Shown: piece by piece, positions 39,191-50,300 of the stretch
How positions within the stretch are numbered: position 1 is the first letter of the stretch
Layout of the letters: each line of letters opens with the position of its first letter
Source of the DNA: Prorocentrum cordatum
Taxonomy: Eukaryota; Sar; Dinophyceae; Prorocentrales; Prorocentraceae
Assembly: GCA_963575745.1 (NCBI GenBank)
Contig: CAUYUJ010020597.1
Location: 1-52,500, forward strand
DNA: 52,500 nt
Direction of reading: 5' to 3'
The notes under the pieces: generated by a model
What the model was told of the DNA's origin: nothing
What the model saw: the letters and a program-made list of their open reading frames with translations, nothing else
The model's database searches: none
Position numbers and translations under genes: made by a program

Positions 39191-39282
39191 GGGAGCATGC
39201 GGGGAGGAGGAATAAAGGGGAAGGAGGAGGACCCGGATGAGGAGGAGGAGGAGGAGGAGGAGGAGGAGGAGGAGGAGGAGGA
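39186..39282. repeat. GGA microsatellite
   Basis: Tract joins module X to repeat family Z at gaccagtgtaaac. Confidence 0.9.
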
Positions 39283-39945
39283 CCAGTGTAAACCCAAGGT
39301 TCATCAACGATGTTGGAATCAACCCTCCCTCCAAGCTCACTCTTCATAGGCCCCTACAAGGGTTCATTTCCATTCTGGGAAGTGCCCCGATGGGAAAGCA
39401 ACCGTTGGAAGATTCTGAAGTGTGCCAAAACAACATTCTCGGAATTGCAACGCCGCGAAGCAACTTGATTGTTGCGTCTTGACGACCGCAAATCGTGCCA
39501 TAGCACCATTCCTGGAATCTCAACACCGCGAATCAATGTAATTGTTGCGCCCTGGCAGTCCTGAAGCCTTCCGAAACACCATTTCTGGTGCGTTAACCAT
39601 GGGAACCCGTGGAACTCTTGCAACTTATTGGGACGAATGTGCGCGGCGCTGTGGCGAGAACCACATTTCGAAAAGGAACCGCCCTCAATCCGTGAAGTTC
39701 CTGCGATTTTTTGATAAGAGTGCGTGCGGCGCTGAGGCGAGAGCCACATTTTGAAAACGACCCGCCCTCAAGTCGTGAAGCTCTCGCAGCTTAAAACAAA
39801 ACGCATGTTCGCGGCGCCAAGAACAGAGCCACGTTTTGACAACGACCCGCCCTCCCTCTGTGAAGGTCTTGCAATTGGTACGACGAAAGTGCGCGGCGGC
39901 AGGGCGAGAGCCACATTTTGAAGACGACCCACCCTGAATCTTTCT
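39283..39945. repeat. dispersed repeat family Z, copy 1
   Basis: Starts accagtgtaaacccaaggtt and shares with 45733-46500, in order: catcaacgatgttggaat, cttcataggcccctacaa, gttcatttccattn, accgcgaatcaa, and then the 83-bp tandem units (gtgcgcggcgc...gccacattttgaaaacg). No domain-bearing ORF. Confidence 0.82.
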
Positions 39946-40026
39946 TTTTTTTGTCTGTTGTTGTTGTGGTTATTGTTGTTGTCGTTGTTGTTGTTGCTGT
40001 TGTTGTTGTTGTCGTTGTTGTTGAAT
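39946..40026. repeat. GTT/GTC microsatellite
   Basis: Runs of ttgttgtcg and gttgttgttgct. Confidence 0.85.
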
Positions 40027-40427
40027 TCTCATTTCTGACGAATGATTATTGTTGATCCCCCGCCACCGATGCATACGGTTTTTTCTCAATCAAAGTGTGC
40101 CCCTCGACGCTCGCACCCTGTTTTTTTGACAGGGAAAGTCTTCATGCTCAAACTGGGCCCTTGGCCCGCGGGTTACAACAATAACAACGGCTCTCGCCTG
40201 AGACTTCCTTACAATTTAGCCAGGACCCCCGCTCCCGCCCGAGACTTCCTCGCATTTTATTCAGGAATCGCGCTCTAGCTTGGGACTTCCTTACAATTTA
40301 TTCCCTACCTAGGCTCTGCCTAGAAGGGTTCTTACTCTGTTAGCTAAAGGGGCCGGGCAATGGAAACCGCCCTGGGCGGTTCCCCCAGTCCCCGCCCCGC
40401 GGTTCCCCCAGTCCCCTGGGAGCTTTA
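40027..40427. other. left flank of the TTTAGC satellite
   Basis: Non-coding. Contains a 37-45 bp imperfect repeat (gacttcct..caattta/tttattcaggaatcgc) at about 40200-40300, a GC hairpin (accgccctgggcggt at 40368-40382) and ccctacctagg at 40303. Confidence 0.55.
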
Positions 40428-41270
40428 GCCTTAGCTTTAGCTTTAGCTTAGCTTTAGCTTTAGCTTTAGCTTTAGCTTAGCTTTAGCTTAGCTTTAGCTT
40501 AGCTTTAGCTTAGCTTTAGCTTAGCTTTAGCTTAGCTTTAGCTTAGCTTTAGCTTAGCTTTAGCTTAGCTTTAGCTTAGCTTTAGCTTAGCTTTAGCTTA
40601 GCTTAGCTTTAGCTTAGCTTAGCTTTAGCTTAGCTTTTAGCTTAGCTTTAGCTTAGCTTTAGCTTAGCTTAGCTTAGCTTTAGCTTAGCTTTAGCTTAGC
40701 TTTAGCTTAGCTTCAGCTTAGTTTAGCTTAGCTTTAGCTTAGCTTAGCTTAGCTTAGCTTTTAGCTTTTAGCTTTAGCTTAGCTTTAGCTTAGCTTCAGC
40801 TTAGCTTAGCTTAGCTTTAGCTAGCTTAGCTTAGCTTAGCTTTATCTTAGCTTTAGCTTAGCTTTAGCTTAGCTTCAGCTTAGCTTAGCTTAGCTTTAGC
40901 TTAGCTTTAGCTTAGCTTTAGCTTAGCTTTAGCTTAGCTTTCGCTTAGCTTCAGCTTAGCTTAGCTTAGCTTTAGCTTAGCTTTAGCTTTAGCTTAGCTT
41001 TTAGCTTTAGCTTTAGCTTTAGCTTAGCTTTAGCTTAGCTTTAGCTTAGCTTTAGCTTTAGCTTTAGCTTTAGCTTAGCTTAGCTTTAGCTTAGCTTAGC
41101 TTAGCTTTAGCTTAGCTTTAGCTTAGCTTTAGCTTAGCTTCAGCTTAGCTTTAGCTTAGCTTTAGCTTAGTGTTAGCTTAGCCTTAGCTTAGCTTTAGCT
41201 TAGCTTTAGCTTAGTGTTAGCTTAGCCTTAGTTTAGCTTTAGCTTAGCTTCAGCTTAGCTAGTTTAGCTT
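40428..41270. repeat. TTTAGC/TTAGC satellite, about 840 bp
   Basis: Mostly the 11-mer agctttagctt, with variants where 5- and 6-nt subunits alternate differently, plus point variants (ttcagc, gtgttagc, gccttagc). Every unit contains agct. There are no ORFs. It resembles no telomere repeat exactly (plant and many algal telomeres are TTTAGGG). Confidence 0.97.
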
Positions 41271-41740
41271 TACTGTTACTACTAATGCTGCTTTCCTAGG
41301 GGCTCCAACTCCTAGGTAGGGTCGCACTGGGATAATTCAGGAATCGCTCTCCCGGCGCTCTGGAGTCGCGCTCTCGCTGGAGACTTGCTTGCAACTTACT
41401 GAAGAATGGCCTTGAGTTGGAATTTCTTGCAATTTGCCCAAGCGCCGCGCTCCCGACACCCAGGCACCCAGGAGTCGCGCCCGTTGTGGCCCCATGTGCA
41501 TGCCCTTCGTGGCCCCGCTGTCGCCATTTGTGCCCCCCTCACTGTCCTACGTGGCCCAGTTGCTACCCTCAGTGGCCCCATAGTTGCCTTCTGTGGCCCC
41601 GCATTATCTGCAGTTCGTGGCCCCCGCTCGTTCGCGCTCTTCGTGGCCCCATACGCATTCCCTTCGTGTCCCCGCTGTCGCCCTTCGTGGCCTACTTCGT
41701 GCCCTTCGTGGCCCTGCTGTCGTTCTCTCTCGCTCTCGCT
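41271..41740. other. right flank of the satellite, no gene recognised
   Basis: Contains cctaggtaggg at 41311-41321, the inverse of the motif at 40303-40313, and attcaggaatcgc, also present at 40259. Then follows a cgtggcccc-rich repeated region (41475-41720). Confidence 0.5.
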
Positions 41741-41787
41741 TTCGCTCGTCGTCGCGTCGTCGTCGTCGTCGTCGCCGTCGTCTTCGA

Positions 41788-41835
<48 letters not shown>

Positions 41836-41838
41836 GGT
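41741..41838. repeat. TCG microsatellite
   Basis: (GTC)n with two interruptions. Open in all frames as an artefact. Confidence 0.92.
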
Positions 41839-42120
41839 CGGTCCCCTGTCCGTCCCTCTTGGGGTCGGGTCGACGGTCCGCGGCCGCCCCGCCGATCAGC
41901 GCTGCCGCTGGCCAGGCCGACGGTCCGCGGCCGCCCCGCCGCTTGCCGGGGCCCGGCCTGCAGGGAAGAAAGGTATACCCCCCAAAAGGGGTTCGATCGA
42001 AGACGAAGAGGGTGGGTATCGAGGGTTTGGGGAATACGCGTTATTGGACACTCGAGCATATGAGGGCGAACAGTCTTAATCTTATTATTGTTATTGTTGT
42101 TGTCGTTGTTGTTTGTATAT
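41839..42120. other. non-coding, nothing recognised
   Basis: A short direct repeat, ggccgacggtccgcggccgc-like, occurs twice at about 41868 and 41912. Confidence 0.4.
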
Positions 42121-42480
42121 ATAGACACCTGAACGAATGCACGCGGCGATTATAGGCGAGAACCACATTTTGAAAGCGGCCCGCCCTCAAATCGTGAAGT
42201 TCGTGCAGTTGCTTAAGACGAGTTTGCGCGGCGCCAAGGCGAGTGCCACATCTTGAGAGTTGCCCGCCTCCAAGTCGTGAAGCTCTTGCATTTTTGATGA
42301 CGAGTGTGCGTGGTGCTAAAAGGCGAGAGCCAAACTTTGGAAGCAGCCGCCCTCCATCTGTGAAATTGTTGCCAACCCTTAAGTTTCGGCATCTTAAATG
42401 GTGATGCGGTTTTGGGCGAAACGCCCGGCCCACCCCTCCGATTGGCCCCAGGGTGCGACCGGAAGGAGTTGTCTACAAGG
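42121..42480. repeat. repeat family Z, partial copy (3' part)
   Basis: Four diverged units with gcgcggcg, cgagngccacatttt and cccgccctc. It ends with gcgaaacgcccggcccaccc and gggtgcgaccgga, the same terminus as 46430-46495, and again runs straight into a GGA tract. Confidence 0.78.
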
Positions 42481-42695
42481 GGGAGGACTGGAGGAGGATG
42501 ATGAGGAGGAGGAAGAGGAGGATGAGGAGGAGGAGGAGGAGGACGAGGAGGAGGAGGAGGAGGGAGGAGGAGGAGGAGAGGGAGGAGGAGGAGGAGGAGT
42601 AGGATGATGATGATGATGATGAGGAGGAGGAGGAGGAGGAGGAGGAGGAGGAGGAGGAGGAGGAGGAGGAGGAGGAGGAGGAGGAGGAGGAGGAA
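42481..42695. repeat. GGA microsatellite with ATG/GAT interruptions
   Basis: GGA repeats with short gatgatgat at about 42603-42620. Confidence 0.92.
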
Positions 42696-43720
42696 GTGGA
42701 CTCTTGGGAGCTTTTGGGGTGCTCTCCGGGCCTCCAGCGCGCCCCCTTGGGGCCTCTCGGAGGACCATTGAGGGCCGTCTGGAGCCTCTTGGGGGCCTCT
42801 GAGGCTCCTTGGGAGGCTCTTTGGCCGTCTGAGGACGTTCGTGTTCTGTATGACGCCGTCGGAAGCTGTCTTGGGGGCCTCTCTGGGCCGGCTTGGGGCC
42901 CTCTCGGGGGCTGCAGGACCGTCTTGGATGCCGTCTTGGGCGTCTTCGAGATATGCTGGGCCGTCTTGGGGCCCCCTTTGGGCCGTCTTGGGGGCCGCTT
43001 TGGCCGTCAGGGGGCCATCTCGGAGGCTCTTGGGCGCTCTTGGGGCCATCTTGTTTGCCTCTCGGGCGATCACGTGCCGTCGGAACCCTGAAAATGCGCA
43101 AGCGCCAGCATCTTTCAAAAGCCATTGGGGAATCACGGATTTTGGCCACTCAGGGCTTTCCAGGAGGTCATTTTGGGGGTCTGGGGGGCTTTTTCGGGGC
43201 CTCTTTGGCCGTCTTACGGCGTTCCTAGCCCGTCTGACGCTGTCGGAAGCAGTCTTGGGGGCCTCTCCGAACCGACTGCGGGCACTCCTGGAACGCTTCA
43301 CGGCCGTCTGCGAGGCCATTTTGGGCGTCTTGAAGGCCCCTTGGGCTGTCTTGGGGCTTTCTTGGGGCCGTCTTAGGGGCCATAGCCATCTTGGAGGCCT
43401 CTTGGGCGATCTTGGGGCGATCTTCGGGGCCTCTTGTGTCGACTTGGACCTTCGGAAGGCCGACAAGAAACACATGCCCAACTTTGTCAGAAGCATACAA
43501 GGGACGTCCATGATTTTGGCCTCTTCGGGCCTTCCTGGGGAACCTCTTGAAGGCCTCTGGAGCCGTCTTGGAGGAATCTTGGGAGCCGTTTGGGCCGCCT
43601 TGGGCCATCTTGAGGCAATCTTGGGCTGTCTGGGGAGCTCTTAGGCCATCCCGGAAGCATCCTGCGGCCATCTTGGCCGTCTTGGAGGCCATCTTGGCCG
43701 TCTTGGAGGCCATCTTGGAG
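42696..43720. repeat. degenerate TCTTGGGGCC array (module Y) with higher-order repeats
   Basis: Same class as 20480 and 38326. The shared island occurs twice, at about 43084 and 43451 (spacing about 367 bp), showing a higher-order unit. ORFs over 250 codons on both strands are artefacts of a stop-poor repeat. Confidence 0.8.
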
Positions 43721-44089
43721 CCACCCAGAGCGGAAGAGCCCCTGCCTGCCGCCTCCTCCGGTCGGCGGCGCGATCGGCCGAGAGCGCACAGGGGAAGTCC
43801 TGCAGAAGGGCCAGAGGCTGCCTGCCATCGGACACGCCATGCGCCCCTGCGGCGAGCCAGCAGCGGGCGGCGGGCAGCGGTCTTCGGCCCATCCCGCCAC
43901 TGCGCCCGGGTCGTGGGCGAGGGGCGTCTTGGATGCCCGTCAGAGTCTGCCTGGATGCCGCTCGGGGGCTTCTTGGGGTGCCTCCCCAGTGGACGGAAGC
44001 TGTATGACTCAAGCGGTCCCCAAGTGGTTCCATGTTCGGTCACATCGAGAAGAGAGGGCGTCAATCCCATGTGCCTGGATTGTGGGTCA
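43721..44089. other. non-coding, weak similarity to module X
   Basis: cacgccatgcgcccctgcgg.gagcca resembles the module X target region. No gene was recognised. Confidence 0.4.
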
Positions 44090-44345
44090 GGGGTCTCTCA
44101 GGTACCTCTCTAGGGGCCTCCTGGGGGCCTCTTGGTGCCCTCTTGGGGACCTCTTGGTGCCCTCTTGGGCCTCTGGACGCCTCTAGGGGGCCTCTGGGGA
44201 GCGTCTTGGGGCTTCTTGGGGGCCTCTCGGGTGGAAAGGCTCGAGATTTGGTTCGTGCTCCCGCTCTGGGGCCTCTCTTGAAGCCACCCTGGGGCTGTCT
44301 TGGTTCTTGGGCAGTCTTGGGGCCTTCTGCGTCTGGAACTCTGGG
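44090..44345. repeat. short TCTTGGGG array
   Basis: Units of ggcctcttgg and gccctcttgggg, as in the other module Y arrays. Confidence 0.7.
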
Positions 44346-45356
44346 TTGCGGGCTTCGTGAAGCATCCTCAGGACTGAGGACGAAAGACTCGCGAGACTTG
44401 AGGACCCTCCAAGTCGTGTCTCGAGACACGCTGGCGGATAACGAAGAAGCCAAGGGGCGTTTCTCACGTGGGCGTCTAGCTACTGTACAGAGGCAGTGGT
44501 TCGCGCCTGACTGCAGAGTGCAATGCGACTGTGTCTGTTGAGCGCGTGCATACTTGCTGCTTCGGCGTTAGTTATTTGGAGTATCTCTTACCCCCTCTCT
44601 TCCCCTCTCTGTATTTATTTAGCTCTATCCCTCCTCTTTCTGTCTTATCATCCTTCTCCCTCGCTCCCTCCCTCACATTGAATGAATGCGCGGCGACTGA
44701 ATGAGCGGCGCCCCAGCGCTCACTCACAGTCCCGCGCGCGGCCGCCCTCACGGGCGAACTGGGGGTCGCCTGGCCTCGATCCCCCCCCCCCCCTCCCCCT
44801 CGCACACCACCTCCCGTCCCGCCTGCAGACCTGCACGCCTTGGCAAAAGTCCAGCGCTCATGCTGAGCAGCTCGGTCGCAAGCGCCGACCTCGTGCTTTC
44901 TGATAGGTCGGCCAATCGGCCACCGGAAAACTGTCTTCAGTAGGGAGAACAGGCAGAGACACACACACACACATAAGCGTCGATTTCCAGGAATCTGTGG
45001 GGCAGTTTAGGAAATGGAGGGGTAGACTTCCAGGGAGGGAGCAGGGAGGAGGGCGGAGGGAGGAGCGAGGGAGGGAGGAGGGAGGGAGCAGGGAGAGCAG
45101 GGAGCAGGGAGCAGGGAGGAGGGAGGGGGGAGGAGGGAGGAGGGAGGGATGAGGAGCGATATTGAAGACTGCAGGGGTTCCAGGAGTCTGTGCCCAGATG
45201 TATCTCCCTGGGCTCCTGGGTTGTCTTCCCGCACGCTCTCTCCGAGCGGCGCCTCCCAGGCCCGCCAGAGCCCGTGCCCACGTGGCTCTCGCTCGGCAGG
45301 GGCGGGGGGTCGGTGGCGACGACAAGGGCGAGTAGCCTGGGGGGCGGGCATTACAC
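44346..45356. other. no recognised gene; GAGGGAGCAGG tract
   Basis: Contains a relic of the dispersed repeat at 2345 and 14995 (gacacacacacac, tcgatttccaggaat at about 44955-44995) and a gggagga/gagcaggga tract (45035-45150). Short ORFs lack motifs. Confidence 0.5.
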
Positions 45357-45732
45357 GAGGAGGAGGAGGAGGAGGAGGAGGAGGAGGAGGAGGAGGAGGA
45401 GGAGGAGGGGGAGGAGGAGGAGGAGGAGGAGGAGGAGGAGGAGGAGGAGGAGGAGAGGAGGGAGGAGGGAGGAGGAGGAGGAGGGGGAGGAGGAGGGGGG
45501 AGGAGGAGGAGGAGGAGGAGGAGGGAGGAGGAGGAGGGAGGAGGAGGAGGAGGAGGAGGAGGAGGAGAGGAGGAGGAGGAGGAGGAGGAGGAGGAGGAGG
45601 AGGAGGAGGAGGAGGGAGGAGGAGGGAGGAGGAGGAGGAGGAGGAGGAGGAGGGGAGGAGGAGGAGGAGGAGGAGGAGGAGGAGGAGGAAGGAGGAGGAG
45701 GAGGAGGAGGAGGGGGAGGAGGAGGGGGAGGA
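45357..45732. repeat. GGA microsatellite, about 375 bp
   Basis: The longest GGA tract of the window. It joins directly to repeat family Z at gaccagtgtaaacc. Confidence 0.97.
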
Positions 45733-46500
45733 CCAGTGTAAACCAAAGAGTCATCAACGATGTTGGAATTAACCTCCTTCCAAGCTCCCTCTTCATAGGC
45801 CCCTACAACAGTTCATTTCCATTGAGGGAACTGCCTCGTTGGAAGACACCCTTGAAGACCCTGAAGCATACCAAAACATTGTTCTCGGGATTTCAACGCC
45901 ACGGATCAACCTGACTGCTGCGTCTTGACGATCCAGAATCGTGCCGGAACGCCATTTTTGGGACTTCAACACCGCGAATCAACATAACTGTTGCACCTGC
46001 ATAATTCCGAATCCTTCCAAAACGCAATTTCTGGTACGTTGATCATGGGGATCCGTGCAAATTTTGCAAATTGTATGAGCGAATGTGCGCGGCGCTAAGG
46101 CGAGAGCCACATTTTGAAAACGGCCCGCCCTCAATCCGTGAAACCCTGGCAATTTTCTAAAACGAATGTGCGCGGCAGTACAGCGAGAGCCACATTTTGA
46201 AAACGGCCCGCCCTCAATCCGTGAAACCCTGGCAATTTTCTAAAACGAATGTGCGCGGCAGTAAAGCGAGAGCCACATTTTGAAAACACACCCGCCCTAA
46301 ATCCGTGAAACTCGCAAACTTTTAAAACGAATGTGCGCGGCACTAAAGTGAGAGTCTCATTTTGAAAACCACCCGCCGTCCATTTGTGAAACTGTTGCCA
46401 CTTTTTGAGCTTCCGAATCGTAGATGGTGAGGAAGTCTCAGGCGAAACGCCGGGCCCGCCCTAAAAACTTGTTTCGGGGTGCGACAGGGAAACATGATTT
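45733..46500. repeat. repeat family Z, most complete copy
   Basis: GGA-bounded on both sides. The 5' part is unique to the family, and the 3' part has four tandem units starting at 46081, 46164, 46248 and 46329 (83, 84 and 81 bp apart). The minus strand stays open over the units. It ends gcgaaacgccgggcccgccc, then gggtgcgacaggga. Confidence 0.88.
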
Positions 46501-46513
46501 CCGTAAGGCAGAG

Positions 46514-46630
46514 GAATGGAGGAGAGGAGGAGGAGGCGGAGGAGGAGGAGGAAGAGGATGAGGAGGAAGAGGGGGAGGAGAAGGAGGTGGAGGAGGAGGA
46601 GGAGGAGGGGGAGGAGGGAGGAGGAGGAGG
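46514..46630. repeat. GGA tract at the 3' end of the LINE
   Basis: On the LINE strand this is a TCC-rich tail directly after two copies of ctagcacaatc. The matching tract at the other end is 52358-52425. Confidence 0.88.
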
Positions 46631-46710
46631 ATTGTGCTAGGATTGTGCTAGTTAGGACTCACGCAGATGGAAAGCACCACGCAAGCCGCCTTCGCCGTGT
46701 AAGTTATTAC

Positions 46711-47398
46711 TTACAAGGGCTTCCCTGAGGATGGATGGCGGCCCTCCCACAAACGCGTCAGTCGACCCTTGGCCGTCCGAGCTCGGGCGGGCTTGCAGCC
46801 CTCCTTCACTAGGTTCGTCCACTTACACTGAACGTAGGAAGCGCATCGCCTGCAGAAAACAAAATTGGGGCGAAACACAAGGTGGTGCCCTAGCCCCTGT
46901 GCCTTGCGAGTGCGTGCTTGTCGGGCTTCGAATTCGACAGATTCTGCGCCCGACGGCCCGCTCTGAGTCTGGTTGGGGACCCTGGGATCTTCCTGGTCCC
47001 TGGGGCCCACAGACGGGGAAGGGGGAGGCATCAGAGGAGGAGCAGGATTCGACTCGGCGGCCTGGCTCGGGGCTGGTCCTCTGATGCTGCTCGGTTCGAC
47101 ATCGGTGATCGTATCGACGACGTCGGACGACATTGCGCCGAGCCTAACAGCAAATTCTAGGGCATCTGCTACCATGCTATACTTCTGCTGATATGCCTGT
47201 CGCTGCCAGAAAGGGTGCGCACACAACTTAGCCCCCTTCTTCGCGTATTCATCCGCGAAGCGGTTGCCTCTGAACAGTCTCTCGCCTATCTCTCGCCGCT
47301 GGGCTCGAGTGGCGTGGGCTTTTATTTTTAATATCTGGATGGTCCTGGGGCCCAGCCCTCCAAGATCGTTCACCAGAAACCAAAACTCTCGCCAGAGA
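46711..47398 (-). pseudogene. LINE RNase H end and C-terminal zinc cluster, frameshifted
   Basis: Immediately after the stop of the long frame the reading continues in another frame as SDLWREFWFLVNDLGG, QILKIKAHATRAQ, and FRGNRFADEYAKKGAKLC. The last holds the closing AH and GNxxAD motifs of RNase H. About 100 residues of Pro/Ser-rich linker follow, then CRRCASYVQCKWTNLVKEGC near the end, a probable metal site. One-base shift near 47400. Confidence 0.8.
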
Positions 47399-50300
47399 TC
47401 ACTGTGAGCTCTGGCAGGTGACGTGCACCACTCTTCCCCTTCTGGAAGTTCCGTCTACTACAGCCTGACAGTCACAATAGATTTTGAGGGGCGGCATCGC
47501 GCACCTCAGCACCTGAAGGATGGCGTACAGTTCGGACGGGTAGATCCCTTGCCGATTTTGTGGCAGGGGGAGGGGGCCGAACGCTGAAAAAGCAAGGCTC
47601 TCCCCCGAGGCATCGAGGGTGGCGAAGCTCCACCCCGCACGCCGAAGAGGAATTTCACCGTACAAGAGAGATCCATATGTGAAAACCTCTCCTGTGATTG
47701 CTCCTGGGTGTTCGCCTTCATGCTGGACCTCGAACGAGACTGGCAGAACATCCAGGAGCTCTACTGGGTCCTCGGAGATACCTCTGGCCCAGAGTGACTC
47801 GAAGCCTGGGAACGGGTTTGCTCCTCTGTGCTGCACGTGCCTGCCACCTACACGCCTGCGCATCGCATCTCGCGCGCTGCGTACATACGTGCGGTGCAAG
47901 TCCGTTCCAACAGCGCTCATGCATGCCTGGCACTGGTCGGTCGTCGCACGACCAGCCTTACATATTCTCTGTTGGGGCCACGTGCCTCCCGCAAACAAGG
48001 TTCGGGCCCGCGTGCGGTGCTCTGCAGTCCACTTTTCAGACAGGGGCCTGCGGAGCAACGTTCTAATCGGCTCCAGAAAGACGCTCTTGGAGACATCCAC
48101 CTCGGGACCCCAACGCGCAGGCCAGCCGCTCTGAAGCCCGGAATGTGTGGCCTGGCGCACGAGGGAGTGGAGGTGGTGCAAATCAATCTGAGCCAAATCA
48201 TGCACCTCTGCCCCGCATGTGACTGTTGCTGGACTCTGGGTGCTCCAACCGAGGCGAATTACAGTTGCAATGAAAGCGCCTGCTGGTCCTCTCACTAGGC
48301 CCCACGGCCTCGGATGCCCGTGGAGTCGCATGACCCGCGTGCGCCAGCTCGCCGCCAGGAGGTCCCGCGTGGCCATGTCCGTCGCCCCCTGCCACGCCCT
48401 GGCCCACTCCACGACGGGCCCCGCGTTGGCGACCACGGCAGGGTCCGCGTCCTCCGCCAGCAGCACCAGCGCGGCCGACCTTCCCTTGTTGCATCCAGGG
48501 AAGGCCGCTGCCACAGTCTGCCTGAGCGTGGTGATCAGCGTGTCCGTGGCGCCCTGCACGCGCGTGCCGTAGAGCTCCGACGGCGCGATCCCGAGCCTGA
48601 CCACCTTCTGCGCTGCACCTCCTGCGGCCTTGACCCGCTGGATCTTCCAGCTCCTGGCCTTGGCCTTGATGGTCCTCTTGGACTGGGCTCCGACACGTCG
48701 TCGCCGCGCAGCTGATTGGGTCACGCCCAAGTGCACAGCTTCACGCACCACCTGAATGCCCATCTGCTTGTTCTGGCTGCCCAGCTGCCGCTCCACCTTG
48801 CCATGCGAGGCTGCGACTACGGTCTTGCCGTCCCTGCCTCTCGAGACCTGCAGCTTGAGCACCTGCTCGAGGGCGAAGACGATCTCGTCAGTCAGCTTCA
48901 TGTGGAGCGCTGCCACGGCGGTCACGTCGCCCCTGGTCGACGCCGCGAGGTCGTCGAAGTAGAGGCACATGTCGGCCCTCGGGTTCGCTATGTAGAGGTC
49001 GTCGATAGCGCCTATGAGCACGAGGGACAAACACAATGGGCCGAACACGGATCCTGCCACGATCCCTTGCGCCCAGAATCTGCCCTCGGTGTAACATCCA
49101 TTCAGCGCCGCTCTACTCATCAAAGAAAATACTCTCAATATGACACGCAGCAAGGGCCTTGGGAATCCCCAGCGCAGGCCACCGCTCCAAGTGAGAGAAT
49201 GCAGCACGGTCTCGTAGCACTTCCTCAAGTCGTAATATGTGGTGGCGATGGCTTCGCCCTGCGCCAACGACCCAACGGCCGCTCGTTCAGCAGACCTGCC
49301 CTTCACAGCCCAATCATATGCTCGTGGGTTTCGGCTTTGCCATTTCTGTATCTCGGGGCGCCTGGTCTTCTCCCATACTCGTGCGAGCTCTGGTAGAAGC
49401 CCCAAATTCCTCATGCCGCCCTTGGGCTTGGGCTGAAGCCAAAAAATGATGCACTGCTGCGAGACGGGCCAGTCGGATCCGCGCTCGATGCAGTTCAGGA
49501 CACTCGCCAGGCCTGCTAGGCCGACAGCTGGCCCTTGGGCCCAAAGCCTGGGGTGGATGTTGGACTCGCCCAGGCCCGTCTTGTGGGAGAAAGCCTTGCA
49601 GGCGTGCAGCACGTGGTGGCCGAGGATAGGCGGTAGCATGGGCTCGTCTACCACAGGCGGCTCAAACCATGGCGCAGCCCAGTCCACCTGGTAACGCCAT
49701 ATGCTCTCCCACTCCTGCAACGCTGTGTTGGCGGCTGTCTGCGGGTCCATCATGGCGACGTGCTGGGGCGTCTCACCCGCAGTGACAGTCTGTGGAGGCT
49801 CACCGAGTCTGGGTTTTGCCCCCCTCGTATTCTGTGCTACCAAGGGCTCCCACGGGACCTTCGGCTTGGTCCACTTGTGCAGGGCCCCCGCGGACTTCTC
49901 GCTATGGTTGCGAACCCATGCCCGCCAGGCCTTGGTGGCCTCCTTGACCTCGTTCTGCCTCGCCTCTTCGGCCTCGTTCGCCGCGGCCTGCTGCCAGTAC
50001 TTGAGGTGCTCCAGGCTCTCAGCCAGCTCCTGCTGCTCCTTCATGCATTCCAGGATGGTCTCGAGGACGTGGGGCCACGGGGTCTTCGGCTCCTCTCCAT
50101 GCTGGGGGATCTGTGCGAGGGCCCACTGCTGGGTCATCGCCTCCTTGATGGACTTGATGTGGCTCGCCTCCTGGCCGCCTGCCTCGCGCGAGTCGCTGCT
50201 GAGGCTGTGGGCCAGGTCCCACAGGATACTCGCCACCCATTCTGTTGCCATAGTTCGCGCCGTCGGGGCTCCCTTGTCCCTGACCGTCGGGGGCGCTAGC

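Noticed and set aside
40428-41270. Telomere or telomere relic
   Set aside because: Units are TTTAGC/TTAGC, not TTTAGGG. There is no G-rich strand, and the array is internal with unique flanks on both sides.
41985-42010. tRNA-like ggttcgatcg
   Set aside because: No cloverleaf partner arms could be found around it.
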